NCBI RefSeq assembly: GCF_050948175.1
Contig: NC_135199.1
Span: 5,770,501-5,834,500 of the forward strand
Origin: Xylocopa sonorina
Taxonomy: Eukaryota > Arthropoda > Insecta > Hymenoptera > Apidae
DNA: 64,000 nt
Direction of reading: 5' to 3'
The translations under genes were made by a program, and so were the position numbers. The notes beneath the pieces were generated by a model. It was not told where the DNA came from. It saw only the letters and a program-made list of their open reading frames with translations, and ran no database searches. Of this stretch, positions 1-13,300 are shown piece after piece (positions within the stretch are counted from its first letter, which is position 1; every line of letters starts with the position of its first letter).

Positions 1-3000
1 ACCGTCGGCTGAGTTTCACTCACGTATAAAGTACGTACCGAAGAAATATAATCCGTGACGACCGTATTATACCTGGTTGCATCGTGCCGCACCTTGGCAA
101 GCGACGTTCATTTATTTCGGACGCCGAGTTTAAATCCATCGGAACAATTAACCGGTACGGTACCGAGCGCACGCATATCGCGTGGGCGTCACGTTCAAAA
201 CACCACGTACGATCTTCCTGTATCGCGAGCCTGGTCCCGGGTACCGATAAGGGTGAGGACAAAAATTGCTGACTCGCTCCAATAAAAATAAAGGCAAGGC
301 TGTGGTATATAGGTGGATCGAGCGTGGCGCACTGGCCCGCTGAAATAATGGCCGTCCCGCGAAGATTAAGGCTTTGCAACGTGTTTCGGACAAGGCTTAA
401 AGTGCGATATTAAACAACTCGAGCTTATGGATTTTTAAATGGAAGTGGAAATCGGATGTGGATGCCAATTTTTTCTCCTCTCTTTCTCTTTCTTCGCTCA
501 ATATGAACACCTCTGTCCACTTTATGCCATGTGCAATGAAATTTTTTAAATCGTCTAAATAAAAAACCATTCGATCGAACGATTGAAATTTATCATTGAA
601 CGAAGAATACCAAGAACGCGTCTACGTCCTCTTTCTAGGTTTCGCAGATTCCCTAGATTTCGAACGGGCAAGAGACAGAGCGGCCACAGTATCAGCCGAT
701 AAGACGAATGGAAATTAGGTGCATTACCGGGTATATTTGAGCCGCGGAACAAATGGCATTCAGCGTATCGTCTTTGGCAAGAAGCATGCATCACTTTCAC
801 GAGGGACTGGGAGCGTACGCGGGTGATGAATCGCGGCACGCTGTTCTTTCATTTTTCACCGTCCATAGAGCACCAGGGTACGGGCGGTTCGACGGTGCCG
901 CGTTCGTTCCGTTCGCGTTTAATGTCCTCGGGAGAGAAAAATATATTCGCGAGCAACACGCGTGCAGCGGACGTTAAGTCGTCTCCACCCTTCAGCGGAA
1001 TTTATTCGCGAGATATTCATGGCTGTTAAGTATCCCACCGGCTACCCGTGATATACGATCGATAAACGTTCATTCGCGACGAGGAACATTTTTATCGACC
1101 CTTCCCCCGCGACGCGCGGAATTAACGCTAAACGTTAACGCGTTACACGAACGTTATTGGCCACCGCGTTTAATTCTCGATATTCGAAATGTCGCTGACA
1201 TTTTGCAGCGTGAATAATTAATCGCGATTATCGATTCGCACAATGTAAGCCGCTTAAGCGATTCAACGCGTAAGACGTGGTCGCGTAATGATTTTACGCG
1301 GTTGAAAGTCCGCTAATGCACATACGAAATGAGTTGAAAAAAAAAATCTCGCCGATATCCCAACTGACATGCGCGTAAATGATAATGGAAGTTTATGAAT
1401 ATGGATTTTCATTCCATCCGTGTCAACTGTCGATAGTCTGCTCCGAAACTCTTCAATTGGTTCGAATCGATCGCCATTCCGCGTGACTATCCTCGTCGCT
1501 GGAAACAATTAAGCTAGCGAAGCGATCGCACGATCGCAAAAAAACGATTGTTCACCTAAAGAAAAAGAAGCATTGCGATATCGCGTAAATCGAGAAACGA
1601 CCATCCGAACGAAACCAGCGCTCAGCCACGAATGATAATGGATTACGCCGCAGGCGGACTGGAGGAAGAAATGAGGCGGATCGCATCGGAATATCGAGGA
1701 AGGTCACGACGAATGATAACTGTCCCGCGTGTCGCGAGCGTAATGCACGTCACGATGCAAATGCGTTTAAACCGTAAACGCATCTAGGCAGCGTAAACGA
1801 AGAAACGGCAGGATCGCGAATTGAATTCAAACGGGGGTTTGCGAAAGGTTACCATGCATACTTGATTCATGTATGCAACGCGGCGCATATTATCGATGCG
1901 TCCTGCGAACCGCGTGATGCACGCGCGCGAGCACGGCGGCCTCCTATTAAATTCGGCTCGACGCTAAATATGCTGATTCGTCGCTGCAGGTGGTGGTGGT
2001 TTGTACCGAGGACGGTGACCAAGAAGGGCCGACGACCGATTTTCACGGCATAACCGATAGGGGCAACGGACACGCTTACCGTAGGAACGAGTTCCCTCCT
2101 CGAACGGAATTTCTTTCGCGCCGATTCGTCGCACTCGCGAAAAGAACGCGCATATTTATCGTCGTCGTTAATAACGCGGCACAGAGGCGGGGAGGACGGG
2201 TGGAATTTCTTTTGGCCACCACAGCCGACCACTCGCGATTCCTCCGCCGGATCAGCGCGTTTTCGATTGTCGTGCAAGCGTTTTTTCCTACACAACTTTT
2301 AAAACGTCCAGCCCCCTTCATTAAGGTCGCGCGCGCGCTTTCTAACGCGCGAGCAGGGTAATCGTCGTCGGTGGCAATCACGATCGTGTTCGTGAAATCG
2401 GTGAAACCGGCGGTTGACGACGCCGGCAGTCGCGGCGGAGCCTCGAAAAAAGGGTACATCGCGACGAAATTCTTACGCGTAAATTGTCCGGGTTCGAGTG
2501 ACATCGCGTAATGGAATAAATACTCGTAAGATAAACTTGTTTACCTCCTACCGAAGAATGTTTATTCGAGGGGATCCGCCGCGGCGCGGCTCGGCGAAAT
2601 TCACGGGACGACGCGCGAAACGTTCCCCGTATACCGGTTTATCGAGTTTCCCGGCGATGTTAATTTCTCAGTTTTAATCCTCGCCTCCTACTTCCGAAAT
2701 GAACCATTCGGGTATCTAAACGGTCGCACTTTGGATAACCGGTAACGTTTTCAGCTTCGAGTAAATTCACTTTATCTGGGTACATTCTTATACATTTAGA
2801 CGTCGGGCAATTAATGAAGCGAAAAATCAACGGGAATTACAGGACGCGAGCGGCGCGCACCGATTTGCGAACTAGCGATCGGCCGGCGATTTTTATTTAA
2901 TGATCCAGAAATAAATACTCTCTCTCCCCGTGGTGGCATCGTCATGACGATAAAACGACTACAGATCGAATGTGTACCCTTTCGCCATTGATTATCCTTT

Positions 3001-3120
3001 TTTTCCACGATATATACGTCCAACTGGTTTACGAAGGCAAGCCTGAACTTTTTCCTCGTGTTTTGTCCGTCCTGTGCGCCACGGACGATCACGAAGAAGC
3101 GAGGAGAGTAAGAAAAAGTA

Positions 3121-3172
3121 GAAGGAACAGAAGGAAGAAGAGGAAGAAGGAGGAGGAGGAGGAGGAGGAGGG
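3121..3172 (+). repeat. GGA/GAA purine microsatellite
   Basis: A purine-rich run becomes a pure GGA triplet repeat at about 3149-3171. Read on the minus strand it gives a poly-leucine stretch inside a 179-codon open frame, which I take as an artefact of the repeat. Confidence 0.85.
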
Positions 3173-6100
3173 TTAACGCACTCGCCACACCCTGCTTTAA
3201 AGATTGTAAACGATTATTAATGCCCCACCGTGGCTGACCCGTAACCTGGCGGTGGATCTCTCTTTGTATCCTTCTCTCCTCTCTTTGGTCCTGCTCTGGC
3301 GGATCTCCTGTTGCAACCCTCGAAATATCCTCGACGCGCAGGAGCAACAAAACTGTGCTAGCATAACTGGGAGAAATCGAACGGATCCGATGCTTTTCTT
3401 AATTAACGTGCCCGGCGTAATGGGATAGAACCTCCAAGTTATGCTCCGCTTCGCTAACTAATTTGCGTAACGCAGCGTACCATCTCTATTAAAGTTTCGA
3501 GCGATTCTCCCTCGACCGCTCAGATTTCGCGTCGAGTAAAGTGTTGTATGTCGATAGAGGAAGTGGACGGAACGGTGAGTAAGCGATGGGTTACCTTCCA
3601 ATGAAGTGGAGGTATAAAAATCTGGATACGCGTCGATCCTCGAGCGTAGCGCGGCCGACGAAGTAGAAATCCGAGAAACTTTCATCGTATTTACGGGACG
3701 CTGAGTCTGTAGATTTGGATAAACCAGCTTTTATCGAGATGACTATAGGGATGCCCATTGAATATTACCCGGGGGATACGATAACGGGGGGAACGGCAAC
3801 AAATTGCACGGGGCGGAAGTTTATAATACTTTCGGTAGTCCTTGTTTATCGATATTTACGGGACAGTTTCAGTTCCTCGAATTCGCCATTATCGGATGTT
3901 CCGTTTAAGCCCCGCGCACGATAATCCAATGATCCGCGATATGAAACGATGCGACGCGTATAAAGATAACGTTTCGGTGCATCGAAGACGTGTCGATGTC
4001 GCATTATGCAAATTGCGTGTGACACGTGCTATATATTTTCGTGATCGCGTCTCGTCACGAAGGTGGCTTTGCCGTAAAATCGAGTCGCTTATAACGGGTC
4101 CGTCGGCCGATTCGTAATTGAGCGGCTGACGGGGTAAAAAGAGGGATAAAAACGAGGAGAAATCAAGTGTAAAAATGTCACGAAATTCTGCGCGTGAAAT
4201 TTTATGCAACAAATTTCCTTAACACCGCAACGGGCCGATAAAAAAGAATACAAAGTTCCTTTCGACCGATCGATGAATCGCTCGCCTCGTAAAAGCGTGG
4301 CGGCAAGAGGATGAGGGAGAGAGAAAGAGGGAAAGAAACAGAGATCGCGAAAAGAGCGTACCGTACCGTAACCGTATTAGAATTAGTAGAAATAGATACG
4401 ATGACTCACCATGAAAACCATGAACCTTGATTGCAGGTTGGCGCTCTCGATGTAAGTCACCGTTTCCAGCCACCGTGCTCGCCTGTGTACGGCTCTGTTC
4501 ACTTCCTTTCTCCGTTTCAATCGTTTTCCTGGGGTATTAATTCACTTCACAGCCGAGAAATCGATCGGTCAGTCCACTTCGATGATCACAACTCCGATTG
4601 CACTGTCCAATTTTATGGATGCCGATACTCCTCGCCGGGGGAACACAACGGTCACCGATCAGTCGGACGAGAAGAAAACCGGCGGAGAACGAGCGGAGAA
4701 AATTGTGCTCGTAGGGAAAGAAGTAGCGCGATGTGAAAATAATTGCTCGCGATTCGATACTTATTGCCTCTCGGTTATGTTACATATCTATATATATATA
4801 TCTATATTGTATGCATATATGTACGCGTGTTTATTTATTACTATGTACCATATATACGTGTATATCTGTTTTACGTCTATTAAACGACGATTATCAAAAA
4901 ACGATGACGAACCGCCTCTATTTAATTGAACTATCTAAGTAACTTATTAATTGGCTATCGATGGCGACAGATACAGATACTGGCTCTCTACTGGCATCTG
5001 ATTGGCATACTGGCATGAATACTGGCCCGTTCGGCGTACGTCACCTGCAACATACAAACGTACGTATCTGCATTAGAAATTAGTCTGCACGATTACGGGG
5101 AAACTTAACCAGTAACGGCTAGGTTTTATCATAATTCTACTCGTTCCCCGATCCCACTGAATTAAAGTCCTCGAACGAGGTAAAAGCAAGTGATCGTTCC
5201 ACATTCTAAATGTTCTTGTTCCAACTTATCGCTCCACTCGTCCGCTCCTAAAGACAACGTTCCGTTCGACTCAACCGATCCGTTCGTTTTTCTAATCACG
5301 CGAGCGATTCTTCGAAATTCTGCTCCGTGCGAAACGGAATTCCGTCATCCAGAGAAGAGACGAGAAATCGATCGAAAGATGATCAACGGAAACAAAAAGA
5401 GGACCAACCGTGCACACTGCGTAACGATCGAGCGCGACGGCATCGTTTTGACGGGCGCGGTCGACGGTACCAGGCCAGGCCCATGACGCACCCGGTCTTT
5501 ATTTAAATCATTCGATCCGTCACGCTATAATCGATTAACGCTAATAGTCAGGGAAATAGACTTGACCGTTGCACCGAGATGCACAATTTCTAACCACCGC
5601 GCCCCCTCGCGAGCCTTCCACATCCTTAACCGGGCATCCTGCAATTTAATCAGCCGCTAAACATTTTTACGCGATCATCGAATTTCCTGTGCACACATTA
5701 TTTTAGATCGTTATCGAGATATTACGAAGGAATTTCCATTTTATCTAATACTTTCCATCTGCGTACCTATCATCAGAACACCTTATAATTTAAGGAAATA
5801 TTCTCTTAAGGTGAAGCCAGTTTAAGCTGAAAACCTGTGATTACACGCGCCGCAGAAGGTCCACAAAGTATCTAACGTACGATTTCCAATCTGGTATTAG
5901 CGATATTACCAGATTAAATATACACGGTTGTTCTCATCCTCGGTAGATCGTAAGTTTTCCTAGTCCTTTCGAATAACGCTCGATCGGGAAATAAAGCAAA
6001 CGGAGCTTCACTTAGCGGCTATTTGCCTCGGGGAACGGATCTACGTTAACGGTGAATTTCAGATCCGGTACGCATAATGCGGTACAAACATTTTGTACAC

Positions 6101-7278
6101 AGCGTGTGTAAAAACCGCATTCGCATTCGCACTTTCGTTAGTGCACTTTCACAACAGCTTCGTAACGGTAGCCCTTGCACTCCTGCAAGTAGCATGCAGT
6201 TTTTCACAATCGAATAAAACAGATCGACTCGACAACTTCAACCGATTTTCGCGATACAATATTTCGTTTAAACGTTCCAACGTGACCAATAAGTGTACAG
6301 AAAAAATACCATGCATAGAACGATTGCGAAAAATATTTGTACAAACATCAGTCTACTTAAACCAGCCTTTTCATAGCGATCTAGCCAGGTCTAAGGATAC
6401 TAAATTTCCTCTCGTTTAACAGCAACGTAATCGAAATGCTGCCGCTTGGAAAGAATACAGAATCAACAGTGAAAGAAACCTACGGTTACATACACGGAGG
6501 TTTCTTATTGCATGAAGTCTATTCGAGTTTCGTAGAATGTCACACGTGTCACTAAAGTTTTAATGAACTATAATAAAAGTTCCAACGTGGCGGTAGCGTA
6601 GGAAAGTTCTACGACTGGGCTTGACCTCAGCCGGGCAACGTCAACGAACTGTAAGTCTAGAAGAAATTATGAGAATTATAGTTATGTAACAGGCGTCTGC
6701 TTAAACAACCGAAAGGTGTCGTACACGATCCGTTACAAATTACGTTTCTCCACGAAATCCTTACTCTTTACACGGTTCTTATACACGCCTCGAGACTTTT
6801 GCCCCGTGCACCTCCACTTATCGCGTCGACACGTGCTCGATCTATAAACCGAAGGAATCCCTCTTTTCCTCCGCGCAGCATATTATTCATCGTCCCTGGT
6901 GGATCTTGTTTATATCGTTTATATCGTTGTTCCACATAAACCGAGCGTGCTTGGTATCGAGATCGAGAGCAAAGACGATTATCGACCCATCCCTTTCCGA
7001 TTCGACGATCGATCGTTAACTCGTTTTATCGCGAGACAAATAACCCGACGATGTTGCTTCCTGATAACTCCAGCCGGAGGCATCGACGGTGATCAAGTTA
7101 TCGATCGAAATTTTCAATCGTCGCGGACTCGATCTCGCCTCGAACACGATAGCACCACCGCGAGGTACCTCGTCGTTCGTTCACGGTTTCCACTTTTAAG
7201 TGCGTATGCTGCACCGTCGCGGTTACTCTACTCTTTAATTGAAAGGTTACGAAACTCGACGTTTAACGAAGAAACGCG

Positions 7279-7300
7279 CTGGCTGGCTGGCTGGCTGGCT
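7279..7300 (+). repeat. CTGG tetranucleotide microsatellite
   Basis: About five consecutive copies of the tetranucleotide CTGG occur in otherwise complex sequence. Confidence 0.85.
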
Positions 7301-10300
7301 CGAGTAGAGAACCTCCTATAGGGAACACCGAATCGTCTATTATATCTCTCTCGGTTAGATAGAGCTGTGCATAATCGCGGCCGAGCACGAAGGAGCTTGG
7401 ATACATCAAACGAGGCATAAAACTAGGCGCCTAAGATTTTACATAATTTCGCTTTTACATAACGCAGCATCTTTGTCCGAGCGATTGAATCGCGGTCGCC
7501 TTTTTACCTAACTGGGGGAGGGGTTAATACGTGTCTCTGTGTAACAAACGCGAATCGAGTTTCGCGGAACGTTAAGACAGATCGGTAGAAATTACGTCCG
7601 CGGTGCTCGAGTATAGTGCATTTCCGTGTATTCGCGGTATGCTACGTACCTGGTAACCTACACCTACGTGTCCGAGCCACCGTAGCGATATATATACGCG
7701 GCTCTATAGGTTTATGAATGGAACAGCACGCGTGCGCGACGACTGGAACAGTTCGAGCCGGCAGCGAAAGTGACCTGCTCTAACTTGTACCTGCTCCAAC
7801 GCACCGCCGGTAGTGCTATACGCTAGCGTGTACACGCACACGCTAAACGCGTAAGAACTGCCTCGGATAATTGCGTCGGGCGAGCCAACCGCACCGTGGA
7901 CGGGAGTGTACACCGCAAGTGTGAAACGTACAGCGGGGTGCCATGAATGGTAGTCGCGACAATTTTCAGCGCATTCAAACGGCAAAACTGGAATTTAACA
8001 GCAGATTTTTGTTCGCCAGGAATGCCACTCGGTATCGACAGGAGCACGACCCGATTGACCATACTCGCGCCGATATCACCATGTAATTTCTGCTTAATAA
8101 AGTGTCGCGGAACCAGGCGGACGACAGAATGCCATAAAGAAGCTGGCTAAGTGAGTCGTTACGGTTTTCCATCGGATTTATTCGAAAACCGATCGGGACT
8201 GTTCGGACGTGCTAGTAATCATAGCCAGTAATTCCCGATAATGAGTAGAAAGTAAAAGAGTTTTAGCATTAATAAGGAATCCGGGTGTAGATAAACATGA
8301 GAACGGACAGGACTTTCTCGTTGTCGATGCCGGGATCGACTTTAGCGACCAGATGGATATTGTGTTTCGAATTAAATAAAACAACGCGCTGCACGGTGCT
8401 CGCGCGGAAACTCACTCGCTTGAGACTTTCCTAGAAAAGTGAGAGAACCGTGTCACGATATTGCCTCGCGACGCGGCGAACGAAACCTTTTTTGCCCGGG
8501 AAAAGAGACGTGGCATTCCTTAAATTTCACCGATGAAAAGCGGACGGGAACTTCCACATGATTGATGGCGGAGAATTTCGACTCACCGATTCCGAGCGAT
8601 TATTTTCAACAACGGGGAACCTGTTATGGCGGATTGTGAGGTTTCGCAGAGAGCCACGGTTGCGTTCCCTTTTTCCCCTGCGCAGCAGCCTCTTTCTTAC
8701 TCGCGTGCTGGCATGTCGAAATAGACATCTGCATGGAACTCGGCCAGTTCTGCTACCGGTGCAAATAATTGTGTTATACTTGGGACACGTTAGATAACGA
8801 TCGCTACAAATCGCTCGTATCCGCGTGTGAACCGAAGCAAATGTACCATTTGCCAGAACATTACCTTATCTGGCCTTCTCTCCTTTCGCCTTGAAAACTA
8901 CCGTAGCAGTCGGCTGGTACGAATATCCGAGACAAACGTCGGTTCTGGAGCTGTATCACTCGCGCGACCAAGGTTCCGAGGCATTTAAAATGGCAAAACG
9001 GTACGAAAGACGGTAACGTTACATTCCTAATTGCACACGCGATAATTCCTTTAATTCGCGCACGGACGGTGTTCGATGGCGCACAATGGTGAAAACCCTT
9101 TAACGTTTCGTTTCAGTTTCTTAATATAGAATTCGCGGCAGACCGTGATATCGGATGGATGCGAGATAACAGACTGCAAACAGTGCATCGGAGAGTCATT
9201 TAAAATTGTACACGCAGGCTTGTTATCAACGAGTAATGAAACGAAAATTTAAGAGAACGCATTATTGACATACGCGCGTACAAACCTGATCTCTAATTTG
9301 GCACGACGACCTCTCAGTTCCATCTTCGATCGATCTTTAAACGACAACGGTACCGTTCGAGTCCCGTTTCGCTACTGAATTCGTCAACGTCCTTAGTTTC
9401 TCTCACTTTACCCCTTTTTTTTTCCTCAAACGGCTAACGTTATCAGTAAAACGGCAATAACGACTGAACAACGTTCGTTTCTTTCGCTTATCGCGCGTCG
9501 ATGCTGTTAATTAAACTTACTGCGAGCCGCGAACGGGCTGCCGGCTCATCATTGCCTTAGAAAGTGTAACAGGGACTCTATTAAGGAAGCCAATTATATT
9601 AACACATTATGTTCGGCATGATACGCGTAAAGGTGTACATTCACGTCGGTGTACGAAAAAGAAAGCTCGGGAGAACCATTTGGCTCCGTTGAAATTACAA
9701 CGATCCGTGTTCCGACCTATTTAAAGCTGGAAATAATTACATCGTTTCCACGTAAACCGAACGGCTTGTCATCTGGCATGCTTCTCTCAATTTCTTCTCG
9801 GGTTACATTAGATATTATATCCGCGTAACGTCCACTTTACGCGACACCGTCGTAATAATGTTAGAACAGCCTAACGTCGCCGGCTCGCACGACGGGCATT
9901 TAACGAAGGCCCCTCTCCGCTCGTGGCTCGCGCGGCGCTCCGCATTGACATTAATTTGAAATCTGTTCGACCGAGATCTTATCGATTTATTTCGAAAGCG
10001 AATCGTGTTTTAGCATACCGAGCAAACTTGGCGACACATTGTCGCGCGTACAGTCCGCGCAGCAAAATTCGAGCCGTCATCGAGAACGCAACACAGAAAA
10101 TGTACGAAACTTCAGCGAGTCGAGAAAACGAATTATTCTACTTTTTTTTTTTTTTTTTGCTTCCATCGAACAAACAGTGACGAGAGAAGATACGTTGGAG
10201 ATGAATACAGTTAGTCGGCTCGGAGTCTAAATCGGGTGCCGGCGAATAGGAACGCGTTGAAGAGGCGATCGAGCGAGCAATCTTGCGACTGGCTGTACGC

Positions 10301-13300
10301 GCGCTTTAACACGTATCGCGATGCACGCTTCCACTCGCATTTAAAATTGTTCATATTCGCGGGGATTTAAATACGACTGCGGTGTACCACGACGATGTAC
10401 CTCTCACGACGCATTTATATCATTCGAGCGCGGCGCGACATGCTCCGCGCGTTACAAAGTTGCGAGCGCCGCTTGTAAAGTGAAAGAACAGAGCTTAATT
10501 CCGTAATTAATACCTCTGGCTTGGAAAAATCATATCGGCCGGGATCGAACGAGTACTTTCACGGAACACGTTCGTTCCATTACGTTACAATGCCCGTTGA
10601 ATGGCTGATACACGCGTGTGAACGCATTAGTAGCTCGGAAGCGCGGTTTCTAATACATACCGTATAATAACGCATTTAATAGGAATGTATCAGGCACGGA
10701 ATACCGTGTTATGGATACAGATACACGGTATTCATCGTTCGTACACGCATGTATCGCGAAAGATTTATTAAAACAAAAGATACCGCAAATTCCCATCAAT
10801 CCGCCAGGCGTTAATGTAGACCACGTACCTACATAATGTAACTACGTGTACTTCACACCTTTTCTCTGTATTATATTTTGTCGAACTTACATAAAAATAT
10901 AAAAACGAACAGGTCGATTCGATACGTAAGTCCTATAATTAGATATCGAGTTAAAATAGAAACGTATAATCACGTCTAATTTGTGTAAAATGTAATTAAA
11001 TTACAATACAGCGAGTAACAGCACAGTTGGGTCGAAAAATTGATTGCAGCTGATTTTTAACGATGGTGTAATATGTAAGACGACGCGTAGCTTAAAGGTT
11101 AATCGAGATCGACGTTGAAAATGGTAAATGAAAAGTAACGACGCAGGAGGATCGCACCCGTGTGCATAATTAGTTACGAGTAATATGTATTAGAAAGCTC
11201 GATTTCCTTTTGAGAATCGTTGCCACGGCTATCAAGGAACAGGCTAATTTTTCGTGATAGAGTGAAAGGAACGGTTGGCAAATGGTCAGCCGCGTTGGGC
11301 TGAACGAATTTGTAATCGCCTTTTGTTAAGTCAAAGGCAACATCTCATTAAACGTAATCCAACGCTCTTTAAAGTAGAAACTGGCGAGCACGCAGCAAGA
11401 CGGTAGAGTATCAATTATGACAGGACGTACATCAATTGAGACGAAACGTTTCGGTCGTTTTTATCGAGTTTCTCATTATCGACAGCTACTTGCTCCTATG
11501 CTCTCCGCAGCCAGGACCGCGTCGGCTACGGTTTTCTAAGTGTTCATTTAATTTTATCGCCGACCTATTGGCGTTTTTACCACGCCGCGCTATTAGTATG
11601 CGATCTACTGACTTTACGACATAAAACGTACCGGCAAACTCGCGCATGGAGTTTCGAGTAATTTAAAAGTCTCGTACGCGGATAATTGCGTACGCGATTA
11701 CGAATTAGAAAACGGGGACTAACGAGACGTCCGGCTGAGCGAATCGTTATTATTAACCGTTCGAAACGGCCACGCAGGTGTATCAATGCTGCGCGGCGTA
11801 TCGAGCGAGCTTAAACCCAGAACAAAACGTTAATTGTGTCACCGTGTAACAATTTCTTTCGCTCGTCCTCCACGCGAACGATAACGACCCACGTTTTCCA
11901 TGCACGTTTTTACTCGACGCCGCGCTCGTGCTTCGCTGCATTGTCATCGCCCGCCTCGGAATCCCCGACTTATCGTATTATCTCTCATAATCCCCCGCTG
12001 AAAATCCGACGAGATTACACGCAATGAAACAACAAACTGGCGAACCGAGAAGGAACTACTGCGCGAGGAGAAAAAAGAAAAAGGCAAGCACTACAATGAC
12101 GGGCACGACACCTCGCGTCTTTTACTGGCTCGCACTAAAACTAACATTTGCACGCACTCGTTGTACCGGCACGGTACACAATGAAGGTCCCTACTTGGGA
12201 ATATATGTATATAACGCGATGACGTGTAAATGGCAGTCAGTGTTACAATGCTGAAACGATACGAGTCAGCTTTATTTGTCCCGTGTAGTGATACGTGCCC
12301 CGTTTAAACAACAAGGTGAAAAACTTAATTCCATGTATCGCCCCGCGCGTTGTTCGTGGCGATTTTTAGTTCGCGCGCGTGTACCGCTATCTGTTCAGAC
12401 GCGAACGGGTAAGAACGTTTCGCAGATAATCAATTTCATTATCAGGAATAACCAGGTCGCCACGTTGCAACGAACAACGGATACAATTGATACATGGATT
12501 ACTCACTAGAATTAATCACCGACACTTTTGTCGAGTAATGACATTGTTCCTATCGACAGCGCGCTTACGTGCAGCCGAAGCGTAGCCGTAAGTAACGTGT
12601 AACAAGCGCGAAACAGCCTGGCGAACGACGCTTGGGACGAGCGATAAGGAGGAACGAGGAGTGACAGGTAAAAAGCAAAAGATGGGAGGAAATGTTATTA
12701 ATGTAAAATTGTGGTAAAAGCGTCGACCGGTGAAACTGAGGGCGAACACGAGGGCGGGAAAAATGAATCGGGACCGGTAGAACGATTTTAATAGCATCGA
12801 CGCCGCTGTTTCCCCCCCACGAAAGGGTGACTAAAGGTACGCGGGGACGCGGTATTGAACGGTAGCCATCAGCGTGCGATCCCATTAGCCCGTATTGTAT
12901 GCTAATGAGCGGTTGTCGCCTGTGATCCATGCTTATATCGCGTTATATCGCCACCAGCAGCGGTTCTTCGTTTTTCACTCTCCGATAGGAACGCATCTTC
13001 AACGCCGCGTGAAAAGAGGAGGCGTGACATTTCATCGATGCACCGTTAACCACGCGGTGAGAAATTGTAAAGTCATTGAATTTCTTCGACTCCCGACGGG
13101 ATATCTCGATTTTTATCCGTTACCCGGGAGATCGCGACGAATACGCGATTTTATAATTCGAGCTAAGCTTGTTCTATCAGATATTGGCGCCGTGTCGAAG
13201 CCAATTAAACGGTTAATTAACGCACGCTTCTGCGCTCCTCGCATACCCGGGAAATCAATGCTTTTTATATGCAGCAGCCGCGAAACGAGTGGGAACTGTT

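Noticed and set aside
2811..3350. 179-codon minus-strand open frame with poly-leucine
   Set aside because: Its hydrophobic core is just the GGA microsatellite read in reverse; the rest is not recognisable.
4940..5040. Clustered ACTGGC words
   Set aside because: Four or five copies at irregular spacing; too short and irregular to call a repeat array.
6899..7321. 140-codon plus-strand open frame
   Set aside because: Low-information sequence that runs through the CTGG repeat, with no splice context or family resemblance.
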